64,000 nt of DNA, taken from assembly GCA_021442155.1 (NCBI GenBank), contig CM038217.1, forward strand, positions 149,675,834 through 149,739,833, read 5' to 3'. Position 1 is the stretch's first letter. Each line of letters begins with the position of its first letter. The notes beneath the pieces are model-generated. The model did no database searches, was not told where the DNA came from, and saw nothing but the letters and a program-made list of their open reading frames with translations. Source of the stretch: Cymbidium sinense. Lineage: Eukaryota; Streptophyta; Magnoliopsida; Asparagales; Orchidaceae. A program made the position numbers and the translations under genes. This document shows positions 11,400-23,924 of this stretch, one piece after another.

Positions 11400-11960
11400 C
11401 TCAAAACTCTCCCTATCACCGGGATAGTCTATCATCGTCAAGGCAGCTACTATCCGACCTAGGTACTATCAAGTGGGGAGTCACAAGAAGGATTGAACCT
11501 AATCTTGGAGCTGTCAGGAGGAAGAGGAGCAACTAGGGTTCTTACCTTAATCCTCAAATATAAACTCAGACTCAGTAAGTGTACGGTGGCTAGTTCAAGA
11601 AGAAAACTCGGGAACTTATATCTTCCTAAATGAAGCCAACATCAAGGCAGCTTATTGGTCATGCAATAAGGCATACCACACCAACAAGGCGCTCATCAGT
11701 TTGCAGTGGTCAAGATAGGAAGAAAGCATCGGGGTCTCACATCCCCTTAAATTGAAAAGTCCACCGGGAGACACACTAGCAAAGTAGTGAATCAGCGCGA
11801 TCTTGAGCAGCTACTGAGTGAGGGCCGCTGGAGGACTTATCTCGACTCGAGGTAGCCTGAAGCAGTTGGATTTGTGTTTGTGTGTAATTTTGTGTTTGTG
11901 ATGTGCTAATGAGGGATAGAATGCCGCTTGGGTTCTCTTATACCTACCCTAAGATGAGTT
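11400..11960. repeat. Tat-type 3' region segment, related to 54480-54990
   Basis: Shared wording with the region near 54600-54980 includes 'tggctagttcaagaagaaa', 'acaaggc(g/a)ctcat', 'gacacactagc' versus 'gacagactagc', and 'gggttctctta(t/c)acctaccct'. Both are in the same orientation. The same segment near 54.6 kb lies in the 3' region of a minus-strand Tat-like element. There is no coding content. Confidence 0.6.
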
Positions 11961-12188
11961 AACAAGTCCAACGTGAATCAATTATGGATCTGATATAATT
12001 TTTGAGGATTCCAAACCCAAAAAATTCTTAAACTTAGTGGGGTATTTTTAAATCGAAATTTAATAGAATTTTTTTTTTTATTGTCAATGTCACATAACCT
12101 AGATGAAGTTTTTGTGGCAGTTACTGATATTAAATAACCCTACAGTTCTGCAGCAACTCATGCAATGTTTCTTCTTCCAACTTTGTAG

Positions 12189-12693
12189 AAAAGGATACAT
12201 GGATTCAAGCCCTGGAATTATGGCAGTTATAATGGTTCCAATGGTGGCAGCCTTCTTCTTCCTCCTCCTCAACACAAGTAACATCATTTTATATGCCTGC
12301 ACTGCAGTCATTGGAGCTTGCTCAGGGTCGATAACATCCATTGCTGTCTCTGCAACAACTGAACTATTCGGAACTAAAAATTTTGCTTTAAATCACAACA
12401 TTATTATAACAAATATTCCAATCGCATCTTTCTTCTTTGGTTACTTGGCTGGTCTTCTTTACCAGAGACAAGGAGGAAGCAATAATTGTACTGGAACCGA
12501 CTGCTATAACAAAACCTTCATCATTTGGGGTTGTGTTTCTTCAGTGGGAACACTTCTTTGTACAGTACTGCACGTCAGAACTCGCAGAGTTCCCAACAAG
12601 GAAGCTGGCAAAGCAGATACAAGTATCAGCAATAGGTTGTTGAAGCTTTACGAGTGTTTTAACAGTAGAAAATATCTTGCCAGGTTATTCTAA
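12189..12693 (+). pseudogene. NFD4/nodulin-like MFS transporter, C-terminal exon only
   Basis: From about 12189, just after an acceptor-like TTTGTAG, the frame reads a conserved C-terminal portion of NUCLEAR FUSION DEFECTIVE 4-like/nodulin-like major facilitator proteins. It has a hydrophobic helix (GIMAVIMVPMVAAFFFLL), the signature GACSGSITSIAVSATTELFG and KNFALNHNIII. A helix around ASFFFGYLAGLLYQ, a short Cys-containing loop (CTGTDCYNKTFI) and a last helix follow before the basic tail. The frame is open further upstream to the ATG at 12103, but 12103-12188 reads as intron, not family sequence. The stop is at 12691-12693. Family members are usually about 550-600 aa, and only the last 165 or so are here. 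No upstream exon is visible in 1-12100, which is transposon DNA. It is either an orphan exon or a gene with a very long intron reaching beyond the window. Confidence 0.8.
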
Positions 12694-13442
12694 AATATAC
12701 ACGTTTTAATATAAGGATAGTTAAATTAGAAAATAAAAGCTGATATTTAAACAGAAGCGCAGACAACATCAGTGACTACTTACTGGTTTCTGAGCATTGA
12801 TTTGCTTCAATTTCTGTTTAAATATGAGCATTTATTTTTTAATTTAAATTATTTATCTTTTCATCTTGATAAAAAAATATCAGATATTGAAATATTACAA
12901 TATATAAATTTTTTCATTGTAGTTGCAGATGTGTGATTACTAATGAAAAAAGTGATCGTGACTTCATGTTCAATTCAGTTACTTGTGTCTTGATCTTTTA
13001 TATAATTTGAAATAGTAGAAAAGATTCTCCTTTCAGATGGACGTATAAGTAGAAATTTGACTTTTTTAAAGAGTGGCTATTTTATATTTTACTATTTGGA
13101 ATCTACAGAAGAAGGCAGACTCAGGTACAGTTGAGTCCTAAAGTATAAATTTGTCACTTCCGAAAATTAAGATTGATTCCACCATTGACTCAATCTTATT
13201 AGGTAAGAAATTTAACTCAATCTTATTCTATTTGATGTTTCATGCAACTCTCATTTATCAAATCTTAAAGAGTATAGGATAGGATCTTGATGTTGGGATT
13301 GTGAAAATAATTTACAAATGATTAATCAAATAAAATATCATTTTACTTTGACATTTATATGGATATTATTTAAATGTTATGCTTGTTGATATAATCTTGA
13401 ACACACACATATCTATGTGTGTGTATACATCTTATATTATAA

Positions 13443-13491
<49 letters not shown>

Positions 13492-13681
13492 ATATATATA
13501 TATCTATAAACATATATGTATGGATGTATGTGTATGATTAATAAAATAAAATAACATTTTACTTTGAATTTCATATGCATATTATTTAAATGTTATGCTT
13601 GTTTATATGATCTTGAACACACACATATATATATATATATATAGATATATGTCTATATAATATATATATGTTTGTATGTAT

Positions 13682-13751
<70 letters not shown>

Positions 13752-14296
13752 AAGCATGCAAAATTAGGTATGAAAGTTTTAAGGTATATAAAATATTTGA
13801 AGTGTTGCTATTATCAAATTCATGATCTGAAGGTATGTGAGTTTCATTTTTTTTTGTATTTACTAAATTATTTTATTAATAAAAAATGATTTTTTTTAAG
13901 AAAATTTTGATTATACATGATCCCTCTGATTGGTATTAGAACCAGCGTCCTGTATATTATTTTAATGCTAAAAGATTCACTTGAATTTTAATTAAAAAAT
14001 AATAATTAGAAAGATATTTTTAATTTTAATTCATTATATATATATGCTAAATGATTCACGTGAATCTATTTTATATATATATATATATATATATGTTTGT
14101 TTGTATGTATATTTATTTATTTCTAAATCTCTATAGAGAGAGAGAGCGAGAATTTTTTTATATGGTATATATTAATTAAAAGCAGAGATCGTGTGATTAA
14201 CTTTAGAATTTAGGTATGCATTTTTTATCCAATTTTATTTTGGATAATTATAAAATTTTGTGTAAATCAATTTTTAAACAGTAAATAGTATTTCAC
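12694..14296. other. AT-rich intergenic DNA with (TA)n microsatellites and a local duplication
   Basis: No gene is seen. (TA)n runs are at about 13440-13505, 13625-13645, 13688-13745 (the longest) and 14070-14093. A block of about 95 bp at 13318-13415 ('ttaaatgttatgcttgtt' through 'cttgaacacacacatat') is repeated at 13535-13635, so the microsatellites sit on a roughly 217-bp tandem duplication. The open frame 13668-13889 is translated (TA)n. Confidence 0.7.
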
Positions 14297-16030
14297 TATG
14301 GGTTCTAAAAATTTTCCATCGACCTCTCGCAATATGAATAGAGTATGATTTAAAATGTCGGTGTAATTTTCAGAAGGAAGATGAGATAGTAGATAAGACA
14401 CTACCCAGAGATTTTGTCCTCATTTGATGAGGACTTTAGATCTGGTTTCAGGTTTCCTATAGGCGCAAGCATTTATAGTTAATTACCCCTCTCAATAAGT
14501 GAGAGAGAACTTTCGATTAAGGCTAGTCATTAGATCGCTTAATGCACGGTATATAGTAGCAGCATGTGAAATTTAAAATTTAGGATTTAGAATTTATGAA
14601 ATTCATCATTATTAGCTTAAAGCGGATGGTTAGGGGAATGAAGACGTGCCTCATCTAGATCTCATGGTTTTCATCCGGTCATGATCCGTAGTCTAGTTAG
14701 AAGAGGGTAGTGACGTGATCGAAGGATCCTTATCAACAACACATGAGTTACGTCGTCCAAGAAATCCTTGTAGACTTGGGGTGATGTTTGTCTAAGGAGA
14801 CATGCTTAAGTCTACCTTAGGCAGAGAACTTTTTGCCCTATCAAATATACCCTATAATTCACAACTCAAAGGGTAGAGCCATTGGGGAGCATACGGCTAT
14901 GGTCGTGATCATAATATAATAGTTCCATTTGGTGGCAACCACCTGATTAGAGGACTCTGGTCATAATTACATCATATGTGGAGCATACTGGCCAAGCCAC
15001 ACAGTCACAGGACACGGATCACGTCCTTACTAGCATGAGATTCATTAAGAGTGAACATAGTAGAATACTTGATTTGTCATTGGCTCCTTTGTGAGCTAGA
15101 GTTTTCATAATTTGTTACCTTCAATAAACTATTAGGAAGGTGGATTGAATGAAGTTTACTTTAATCTTTCAAAGATTAAATTTCATTTAAGCATTTTTAG
15201 ATTGATACTTAATTTAATTTGAAATTAGAATCATATTTTGATGGAAGTATCCCCTCCGGTTGAACTCACCATTCAACACAGCCATCATCGGGATAGTTAA
15301 TTGATTGAATCAAATATATTTAAGAACTTTATATCCTATCAACTCCATTTAGCTCCTAACAAAGGATCAGATCTACTATCACATGACAAAATTAGCTTCT
15401 CAGATATTTTAATAAGTTGAAATTCTTAAAATATATGGAATTTAGGGTTTGTTAAACTGGACCCGGTCCTAAGACCAAACCGGGATGTAACCCGCGTAGC
15501 ATCCTTAGACACTTGAATCTAAACATTCAGCATTGTGTCGGGGCACATGCAGGTGTTTAGTAATTTAGATAATTTTATGTTTAAAATGTGAGATTGATTT
15601 TATAATTTCATTTAATTCCAACCTAGCCTGTATAGCCTTTTTAGATATTAAAATTTGCACTCTGAATTTCTATGTTCGAGCACATGCAGGAATTTATGAC
15701 TTAGATGATTTCATCTAACTAATGAAATCATTGATTTTTAATATCATAATTAAAATGAAATTCCTTAATTTTTGATTGAAAGAAGCCCTATGATTTTTGT
15801 AGAATTTGATTTAGTATCGCCTTTTGTCTACTTGTACAAAGAGTTGCAGATCCGGTGACGTTTGAAGGAAGCTCCACAATTAGTGTTGCATTTAATTTAG
15901 TATCGTCTTCTGTCTGCTAATATGAAGAATTGTAGATCCGGTGGCATTTGAAGGAAGCTCCACAATTAGTGTAGCATTTAATTTAGCATCACTTTCTATT
16001 TGCTAATACGAAGAATTGCAGATTTGGTGG
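14297..16030 (+). mobile_element. Repeat E', inverted and truncated copy of E
   Basis: It begins TATGGGTTCTAAAA, the counterpart of the E terminus TGTGGGCTC read from the other strand. It runs as the reverse complement of E-A 26870-28333 and of E-B 45840-47639. Matching text includes, read inversely, 'acgtccttactagcatga' versus 'catgccagtaaggacgtgg' and 'gcaggaatttatg' versus 'ataaattcctgc'. Beyond 15808 it carries a copy-specific tandem repeat. It is truncated before reaching the other E terminus. No target duplication was found. Confidence 0.75.
15808..16030 (+). repeat. 86-bp tandem repeat in E', about 2.6 units
   Basis: 'attta(g)tatcg/catc' starts units at 15808, 15894 and 15980. Each contains 'gcagatccggtg' or a variant and 'tttgaaggaagctccacaatta'. 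The corresponding place in E-A (about 26890-26940) has a single unit. Confidence 0.8.
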
Positions 16031-16130
16031 TTGTGGAGAGAAATTCTTATAAGGAGATCTCGAGTTGCCTTTCAAAACTGTTGGTGAGAAATGAAAGAGG
16101 ACAAGTCCCTTATAGAAATTCATCTTATTA

Positions 16131-16210
16131 GGACACCATGCAGATCCGCAGATGTACTTATTCAGGTGATCAGGTATATCATTAAAGAAATAGTGTACTA
16201 TCTCAAAAAG
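16131..16210 (-). repeat. Repeat H copy A, first segment (left of LINE)
   Basis: This matches the H inner end at 40345-40420 ('agatccgcagatg', 'tagtgtactatctc'). It is continued at 22768 after the LINE insertion. The first 70 bp or so of H are missing, where E' abuts. Confidence 0.75.
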
Positions 16211-17640
16211 AAGTAAGGCTCTTTCATTTCTCTTCTTTTCCTCTCTCTCTTGATTTCTAGTGAGAGAGGCTCAGCTATCTTTGGGGGTGACCATGAGTAG
16301 CCCCTCACTCAGGAGGAGTGGGGTGGTGGGTAGGAGAGGCGGCCGCATGGTGGTGGTGCCTTGGAGGTGAGGCCACCACCATGAAGGAGGTGGAGGTGGT
16401 TTGGCGACAGGCGGCCACGGGGAAGCTCAAGGGGAGGTATGCAAACATTGGCTCCTTGGTGGAGGATGGAAGCTATGGACAGCAAGGAGGGGAAGGCTGT
16501 CGGCCTCATGACAGGGAAGACCAAGGAGGAGAGTGCAAGCTAGCTCTAGGCGGTCAGCTCGTTTCTGACCAGATGGACAATATGGAACTAGACTCCATGG
16601 ATGGCAGAGGGAGGAAGGAGGGACTCCGCCACGATGGAGAGAAACCGGCGAGTTCCAACGAAAGTCATTCCACATGGGGAGGTCGGCGAGGAAGCGGCTC
16701 AGTAACAATGGAGCAGTAACATTGGCGTGGACTCCTACAATGGAATCAATTCGCAGGCGGGGAAGGAACAGGCGGTCGACAACCGCGAGAAATGGTGGAT
16801 TCCAATGGAACCTTAGCAGATTACTCGGCCGCTCATAATCGGGCAAACGACCAATGCGACTTTGCGGCAATGGAGACGGAGTCTGCCGCAAACTGCACCG
16901 ATGCTGCTAGCAGAATTGCGGCGACAGCCGGCATGGTGTATGGTTATCATCGACAGGCAGCTAATCCCGAAGCGGCTCAAATTCGCGTACCTCAATTCAA
17001 CGGCTGACCACTTACGTCGCGGTACGAGCAGGCGGAGAGCGGCGACACGAAGGCGGGCATTGCGGCATACCGGACTGAGAATCTGCCGTGGATGGCGAAT
17101 TGAAGTGCACCATGGATCGATTGCAATTGCTAATAGAATTCCAACCCGGGTTCTATCGGTATAGCAAATTGCGGTATGCACAATGTGATCTCCCCTAAGA
17201 GTCCTGGTGAGTCGATCGGCTTTAGAGGGCAAGGCATCTCTTGCGGTTTTGAGATGGCCGACACCCTGGTAGATACAAATTGCGTGGATGTAAATTCGGC
17301 CGGTACTCCATGCCGTAGGCGAGAATTACGGAGGGGAAATCGACCCCATACCTCTGATTTCTTAAATCCAGGAACACGCACACAACCTGTTTGTCAAAAT
17401 GCCAGAATTTCAGAAAGGAATTCAAAGCAATCGAACCCTTATCAGAGGGAATATCTTCATCCACGCCCATCATCGGATGACCTCACCACATAACTTCGGT
17501 TCTAAGGATCGATTGTCCAGGGTCACCAGCAGCGGTTACTGGACAAGAGTGTCTAATGCTCGGATCAACACACCAAGAGGCCACCATGCCAAATGACACT
17601 AGGAAGCAAAACGACACAATGTTTGGAAGCGACCAGTTGT
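16211..17640 (+). other. LINE 5' region with GC-rich open frames
   Basis: The open frames 16318-16719, 16792-17007, 16862-17164 and 17176-17493 lie here. They are Gly/Arg/Ser-rich and show no domain I recognise. They could be the broken N-terminal half of ORF1 plus the 5' UTR. Purine-rich 'ggaggtggaggtgg' near 16380-16400 is typical of the low-complexity start of such elements. Confidence 0.4.
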
Positions 17641-18780
17641 AGTCCCACTTGCAAAATTCAGCTTTGAAGAAGTAAAAGACAAGGATGGGGTGGGAGTGAC
17701 ACTTGACAACCATTCTATGCACAACAACATTAAGCGGTTGGAGGCAGCCCTTGTTGGAAGATTATTAGGCAAAAAGCTCCCCTTCTACTTCCTCAACATT
17801 GACCTGAGGCGCAAATGGAGTCAGTGGGGGGATTTTGAGTTAGTTCTTGTTGGGCCGGATTGCTTTTTTATGCATCTTTCAGTCAGTCGAAGCCCGTGAG
17901 CCTTAGTAATGGACGTGGTTTTAGAGCGTCATTGCTATGGACAGATGGACCCCCACCTTCACTCTCGATTAAGCTTTGGGTTTGACCACACCTTTATGGA
18001 TCCGACTACCGGGCTACCACTCATATATTGGGATGACAACAACTTAGCTCGAATAGCGTCATTGGTTGGTGAACCATTGTGGATGGATAACCAAACAAGC
18101 AAATGGGGCAAAGCATATGTAGAATTTGTGTCAAGAATTGACCTATAAGCGACTTCCTCCGAATATGGATCAATGGTTACAACGTTTTTTCAAAAGTTGA
18201 ATATGAAGGGATCACACAACTTTGTTTTCATTTGGCAAAGTTGGTCATAAAATTGGAAACATGAGAAAAGGCTGCTCTAAACCTTCCACTAAACCTTCAA
18301 CTTCTCCACCAACCCATTTTCCAACCATACCACTTCAAGACACCTCAAGAGCGGCGCGCGGCAGTTCTACAACAACCCAAACCACTCCCTCCATGGATGA
18401 GGGCAGCAAGCTGTCATTCCCTCTTGAGCAGGTGCAACTTCATAGACAACAACAATCTGACAACAACACCCTTCCTATCAAACAACCCAACCAATCCAGA
18501 GCTGCTGCGGTTTTACCCACCCACTGCCTTTGCACCACAAACCAAGGAAGGCGATGCTAACTCATATTGAGTTGGATAAGTCATATGGACCATGGACATT
18601 GGTCACAAGGAAGAAGGCTAGGCCTCCCAAAGCGAAAATCAAGGGGGGAGTCTTCAAAAGTCTGCGGTGAACAAAGCAGAATTCCTGAGGAGGAAGTGAT
18701 AACAACCATTCTAAAGACCCCAAGACTCCACAAATCATGCAGTGTGGGACCTCATTGCAAACTCACCATGACATGACAAG
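17641..18780 (+). pseudogene. LINE ORF1: DUF4283 plus zinc knuckle
   Basis: The frames together give the DUF4283 fold: GRLLGKKLPFYFLNIDLRRKW, the segment WGDFELVLVGPDCFFMHL (17730-17880), then LPLIYWDDNNLARIASLVGEPL (18015-18090) and KWGKAYVEF. A CCHC zinc knuckle follows at about 18218-18280, read in a damaged form with CFH, GKVGHKI and RKGC still evident. The Ser/Thr/Pro/Gln-rich tail runs to about 18780. In plant L1 elements this protein binds the element RNA. Several frameshifts and loss of two knuckle cysteines make it non-functional. Confidence 0.75.
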
Positions 18781-18959
18781 GGGGAGGCATCACCTCATAT
18801 ACAAACAACTTTTCTTTAAAAGGAAGCGGAAGAAGCCACCACTTTTTTCAAACACAACAAGACTAAGAGTGGACAAAGTGTCTCTAAAGCTCATTCTGAG
18901 GCTGGGCGGCTGGGGATCAAAGCAACACCACGGAGAAAGAGTGAATTCCATATGAAGGG

Positions 18960-21900
18960 GAGACCTCCAGCGTCCACCCATGACTTCGTTATAATATGGA
19001 ATTGTCGGGGAGTAAGAAGACCACGGGCAATTATCTCCTTGGAGGCACCATGCTCTCTTCATAGGCAGAAACCAAAGTGGAGGAAGTCACAAGGAAGGAT
19101 AATATTGCGGGCATGGGGATTTTCTACCAGCGGTAGGAATATCAGGTATCCTTGCTCTTTGGAGAAGTGACTTAATCACTTTCTCTCTGCAAAATGAACA
19201 ATGCATTGTTGGCGACATACATTCTTGGGATAAAGCTATATGGAGGCGACCATTTGTTATGCTAACAAGACTATCACACACTTTGGGACACCTTAACTCC
19301 TTTCTTTGAATACCAACTTGCATTGTGGGAGATTTTAGCGCATCTATGGTGAAAGACAAAAAGGGGAAAGCGTTTAAAAGCTGAAATGAGATGATGGAGT
19401 TCCTCACCAATGGGGACTTACATGGTGACTTTACCCCTAGATTCACATGGACCAACAACAAAGATAAAAGCAGTACCATATGATGCTTGATTCCTTTCAA
19501 CTCCATTGCTTCCAACCTCCTCCCCTTGCACAAACTAAACACCTTCAAGGATTGCATCGGATCATTGCCCCATTCTTCTCAAATCAGTTCTAAGGAGGCT
19601 GGAAATCCTGCTGAAACAGACACCTCTTATCCTATGGCTTGGAAATTAGTGTGGAAAAGTTGGCAACTATGAAGGGTCAGGGCTGAAAACTTGGAGAGAA
19701 AATGCAGCCACACTAAGGAACTTATTCTCTTGGGGTAAAACAAGCTCAAAGATTTGAGTAAGCAAAGGGACACCCTCAGAAGAAATTCGCAGAGGTGATT
19801 GCTCTCCTCGAGGGATGGCCGCAGCAGAAAGAGACCTCAGCCTCAAAGCAAATGAGGTGAACTCTACCCTTGCAGTTTATCTTGTTGGTGGCGCAAGAGC
19901 TAAAAGCTAGGTGGGCAACACACATTACTTTCATCTTGTGGCGCTAGAAGAGGTCCAATAAATTAACACCCTCAAACTTGATGATGGCAGTTACGGAGGA
20001 CGGTTTTAACCAAGCTTTTATGAACTTCTTTCAGCAGTGGAGGGCACATCCTATTACCACCAACAATTGGCCTTCCTTTCTTGAAATCGACATCTCATCT
20101 CCTCAGTGTCTGATCTGGATGAGGATACTAATGAGGTTGAAATATGGGAGGCGGTCAAATCGATGGGATGGTATATTGATGGCATCACAACATCCTTTTA
20201 CAAACACTTTTGGAGGATTATTGGCCAAGATGTTGTGGCGGCTATCAAGGAGTTTTTTTTGTAGTGGCACTATGAGTCCTCAATGGAAGGAAACCTTGGT
20301 TGTTCTTATACCTAAGTCCTCAATGCTGATTGTCTGCAAAATATAGACCCATAAGCCTTTGTAGAGTACTTACAAAGTCATAGCAAAGATCCTTGTACAG
20401 GTGAAAAACATTCTACCAAATCTCATCTCTAAGGGGTGCATTTGTGCCTTCTAGATCTATCTCCCACCCTTTGGCCCAAGAAATCATGAATAAATTCCTC
20501 CACCTCAAGGAAGGTTTTATGGCAATTAAAATTGACATGGAACAACATCACAAAATGAGTTGGGAAACCTTAGCCATCATCTGATTTGGATTACCTATGA
20601 AGTTTGGGTGGCTCCTCAGTGCATTTCCTCGCCTTCCTTCTCCCTCTTGTTAAATGGGCAAGAAAGGGTGGATACAAGGCGGCACTTAGACAAGGGTGCC
20701 GTTATCTCCCTATCTTTTATCCTTTGCTCAGCTGCTCTCTTTAGCCATCAAGCAACATGAATTTTGTTTGTGCTATTGCCAACAGGAACACGCATATCAC
20801 ACCTTCTCTATCTGAGATGACATTTTATTACCACCAGCTTCCATGATAAAGGTGTCCTCCATATTCTTAGAAAAATTATTTGGGACGGATATCAATGCAA
20901 GTCATAGTTTTTTAAAAAGCACACATAGATGGAAGAGCAGAATCACTCAGCTTGAGAAGAGTGGAGGAGCTTGATTACTTGGGCATCAAGCTTGCCATGA
21001 GGAAGTTAAAAGCTGATTTTCATCAACTCCTCAAAGGCTAGAGACAAAATCAGCTCTTGGGGAGTTAGACACCTTTCAATGGCAGACTTACACTCATGGG
21101 ACATCCTTTTGCATCTCTATGTACCAAACAACCCACCATTCCCAAGGGAATTCTGGAGGGATGAAAAGCTTGCTAGGAACTTCCTTTGGCAACAACAACC
21201 ATCATTGCATACACTATGTTGCTTGGAACAAAATCTGCATGCCAACCAACAAAGGAGGCCTTGGACTACACATGGCTGAAAGCTGGAATGGACCCTTAAG
21301 GGCTAGAATGGCTTGGGAATTCCTCTCTAAACCCACCAAGCTGCTCCACAAGTGTTTGATCGAAGTATGGGTTGGACCCATGGCATAGGGAACCCAAGCG
21401 GGGAGACTCCAATTCTTTGGAAAATTATTGGAATGGTGCTTCCACCTTGAACCGAAATTTAAAATGGAGAATTTGCAATGGCAAGAGGTGGACTTTCTAA
21501 ACTCCATTTGGATATCCGACCTAGTCCAAATGGCCGACATTTCTCAACATGGAGTGCATGGAGGAATGGAAGGTGGAAGAGTGGAAAAAGCAGACACGGA
21601 AAGCGAAAATCTGCACATCCTTTTTGGAATGGAGCTTCTCATCTCAACATTTCATTGAAGGAACATCAACATGACATCCCAGGCTCATCAAGGCACCTAT
21701 GGGGACAACTCTCACATCCATTTTATACAAAATCTGCTTTGCTGAAATTTGATTATTTTACACCATGCAGAATTTGAAACTCCCACCCGGGAAAATTACG
21801 GTGGCGGCTCATCAGCGACTCCTTGCCAAACAACACCTGGCTTGCTCGGAGGGGTTTAACTCACACCACCCTTTGCCCTTGGGGGTGTAATCAAGATGAG

Positions 21901-22620
21901 ACACGAACACATTCTGTCCAATGCTCAGATCACGAACAACATTATCAGTTTTGGCAACATGGGCATTCAATCCCAATTTTCAGCAATTTGCAAGATTTAC
22001 TCCAAGCTCTCACTAAGATGCCGGTGACAACTTATGTTGGGCTAGAATGTATTGTGCAATTGTGCAGGTGTGGATAAGTCGCCTTTGCCAAGACTCACGT
22101 AGCCATGGTACCCAGAAGACTATTCCCTCGATTCTAAGCTCTATCACACATTCTTCCTCTTATCCTATCCGAAGCAATGGGACATCACCACTTATGGGTG
22201 ATCAAACTAAATTTGTGGTGTCCTCCCCTCACAGGCTGGATCAAGGCTAGCGTGGATGGCTCACTCCTTCCCAATGGGGTGGTATTGCGATGGTGCTAAG
22301 GGATGCAAATGGCAACTTCCTCAAAGCCATGGGTCATTGTTTTCAGCATTGGACACATCTGTTGAGCTGGAGGCTATGCTCTAGCAAAATTATTGAACCG
22401 TGGATGGCCGAATATACAAGGGCATTATCATTGAAGGAGATAATAAAGGTGTGGTGGATCACCTCAAACTTTCTCTTAACAATGAAATATGAACCGACCA
22501 TTCTCGACATCACTTTGAAGAACTTCCACCGGGTTATTTTGTATACACAAATAGATCTAACAACACTCTTGCAGACTTTTGTGCGGATATAGCTACTAGC
22601 TTTGATTTTGTATGGCATAG
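18960..22620 (+). pseudogene. LINE ORF2: endonuclease, reverse transcriptase, RNase H
   Basis: The AP-type endonuclease starts near 18975 with FVIIWNCRG and continues with GDIHSWDKAIW near 19210 and a GDF-like box near 19325. Reverse transcriptase blocks follow: WKETLVVLIPKSS (20284-20325), RPISLCRVLTKVIAKILV (about 20345-20400, other frame), LSFILCSAALF (20710-20745) and a damaged DD box at about 20805-20830. A zf-RVT-like region has LPNNTWLARRGLTHTTLCPWGC (21810-21880) and the downstream HxxxxC pattern. RNase H begins about 22225 with KASVDGSLLPNG and continues to about 22610. The protein would make cDNA at a nicked target. It is interrupted by many stops and shifts. Confidence 0.85.
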
Positions 22621-22767
22621 TCTAGATAATCACACTATTCCTCCAGTTTTGCTCTTTTGGAGGAGGATAGGAAATATCTTTGTTAGTCTAGTTTTTTGCT
22701 TTCTTTAGCAGTTTTTTCTACATTGTAATCAATTTTTTTTATTATCAATGCAAATGCATCTTTTCAG
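22621..22767 (+). other. LINE 3' UTR and 3' end
   Basis: T-rich DNA runs to 'cttttcagc', directly followed by the H sequence. There is no long poly-A, unlike a young L1. The boundary is set by the return of H homology at 22768. Confidence 0.6.
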
Positions 22768-23832
22768 CAAAAGACAGAAGTCACTACCCTTTAATGGACC
22801 TAATCACCTCAATAAGGACTCCTAAGGAGATGAGTCTGCATATATACCAGAGATTCTCCCCCTACTTTACATGGAAAAATAAAGCAGGGTTTATTTTAAA
22901 TCGGTTTCGTTAAGTTCCCTACAGGGGCAATTCCCCATAATTAATTACATCCTAAGGGATGGGATCCCTTAGGAAAACTCTCGATTAAGATAAATGATAG
23001 TTGTCTTTGAAGATTTTAATAGTAAAGGATTATCAAACGATTGATTTATTTTTGCAAGATCAAATAGGAATGATCAAAAGAGGGGGTTATTATCAAAGCC
23101 AAAATGGAAGATAAGTAGGAGATGCCCACGATGTTAGGAAACCTAGCGAGCATCTCAGACTATCCTATAATTGGGCTTTACATTTTAGAAATTGATTTAG
23201 TTTGTTTGAGTTACATTTTTCATTAGAATTTTAGGACTTAAGATTTCTTAACACAAGATTAAGGAAATGCCTAAGAGGTGAGGAATTATGCTTATGGCCC
23301 ACAAAGGGAGAAGCAATCTCAGAACCTAAATCTAGAGAGCTTCGGCGAGGGCCGGAAGCACAACCTAAATCTAAGGCAAAAATGGGTAATTAGTTTGCCT
23401 CTATAAGAGAGGACAAACCACCTGACAGCTTGGACTTATAACCTCCTAGGGGTGGCCACCAACTAACTCCTCCTATAATTTTAAATACATGTAGGCAAGT
23501 CTTTATGCTTATGCAAGATAGCTAAACTGTTATTATTTAAGAAGAGATTGAGTCCTTAAACTCACTCCCTTAAAAGACTAGATCATGTAAAGGGATGTGT
23601 TTCATATGACCTAAATCTAATACAATTTAAATTTCATTTTGGACAATTATTTTGACTTAGGCTAATAAGATTCATATGACTAATGCATGAGAAAGAAAAT
23701 TATTGGCCAAAACCAGCGAGAATGGAGGAGGTGAGTTTCTACCACGGCTCTGAAAGGTCAAGTCAAGTTTCTCTAGCAAAGGTGGAAGCCTTCCAATCAA
23801 GAGTGAAATAAGATGTAGTTGTGAATGATATT
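22768..23832 (-). repeat. Repeat H copy A, middle segment
   Basis: This matches 40418-41470 and 60215-61280 almost end to end (for example 'taatcacctcaataaggactcct', 'gtttattttaaa', 'ctaagaggtgagga', 'ttttaaatacatgtag'). It has no gene. It stops at the left target duplication of E-A. Confidence 0.85.
23828..23832 (+). repeat. Target-site duplication of E-A, left
   Basis: ATATT occurs immediately before the TGTTGACC terminus of E-A and is repeated at 28334-28338. At the same place H-C (about 61276-61280) has a single ATATG. Confidence 0.85.
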
Positions 23833-23924
23833 TGTTGACCTCCACATATGTGTCATAAATCAAATCAAGTCTACAAGTCAAATTCGATAGACTTGAGGTG
23901 AGGTCTAATCGAGGCGAGATGCTA

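Larger units (their letters stand above)
16211..22767 (+). mobile_element. L1-type LINE inserted in H-A, degraded but near full length
   Basis: This 6.5-kb unit splits H-A. The host text 'ctcaaaag' before it resumes as 'caaaagacagaagtc' after it, suggesting a very short target duplication of about 6 bp (caaaag). In order it has a 5' region (16211-17600), ORF1 with DUF4283 and zinc knuckle, ORF2 with endonuclease, reverse transcriptase, zf-RVT-like and RNase H regions, and a 3' end of 'tgcaaatgcatcttttcagc' with almost no poly-A. The order is that of plant L1 elements. Frameshifts are frequent throughout. Confidence 0.85.

Noticed and set aside
13668..13889. Open frame rich in Ile-Tyr
   Set aside because: It is a translation of (TA)n.
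16318..16719. 133-aa Gly-rich frame as a glycine-rich host protein
   Set aside because: It lies at the start of the LINE with overlapping frames on both strands and no signal peptide or known motif.
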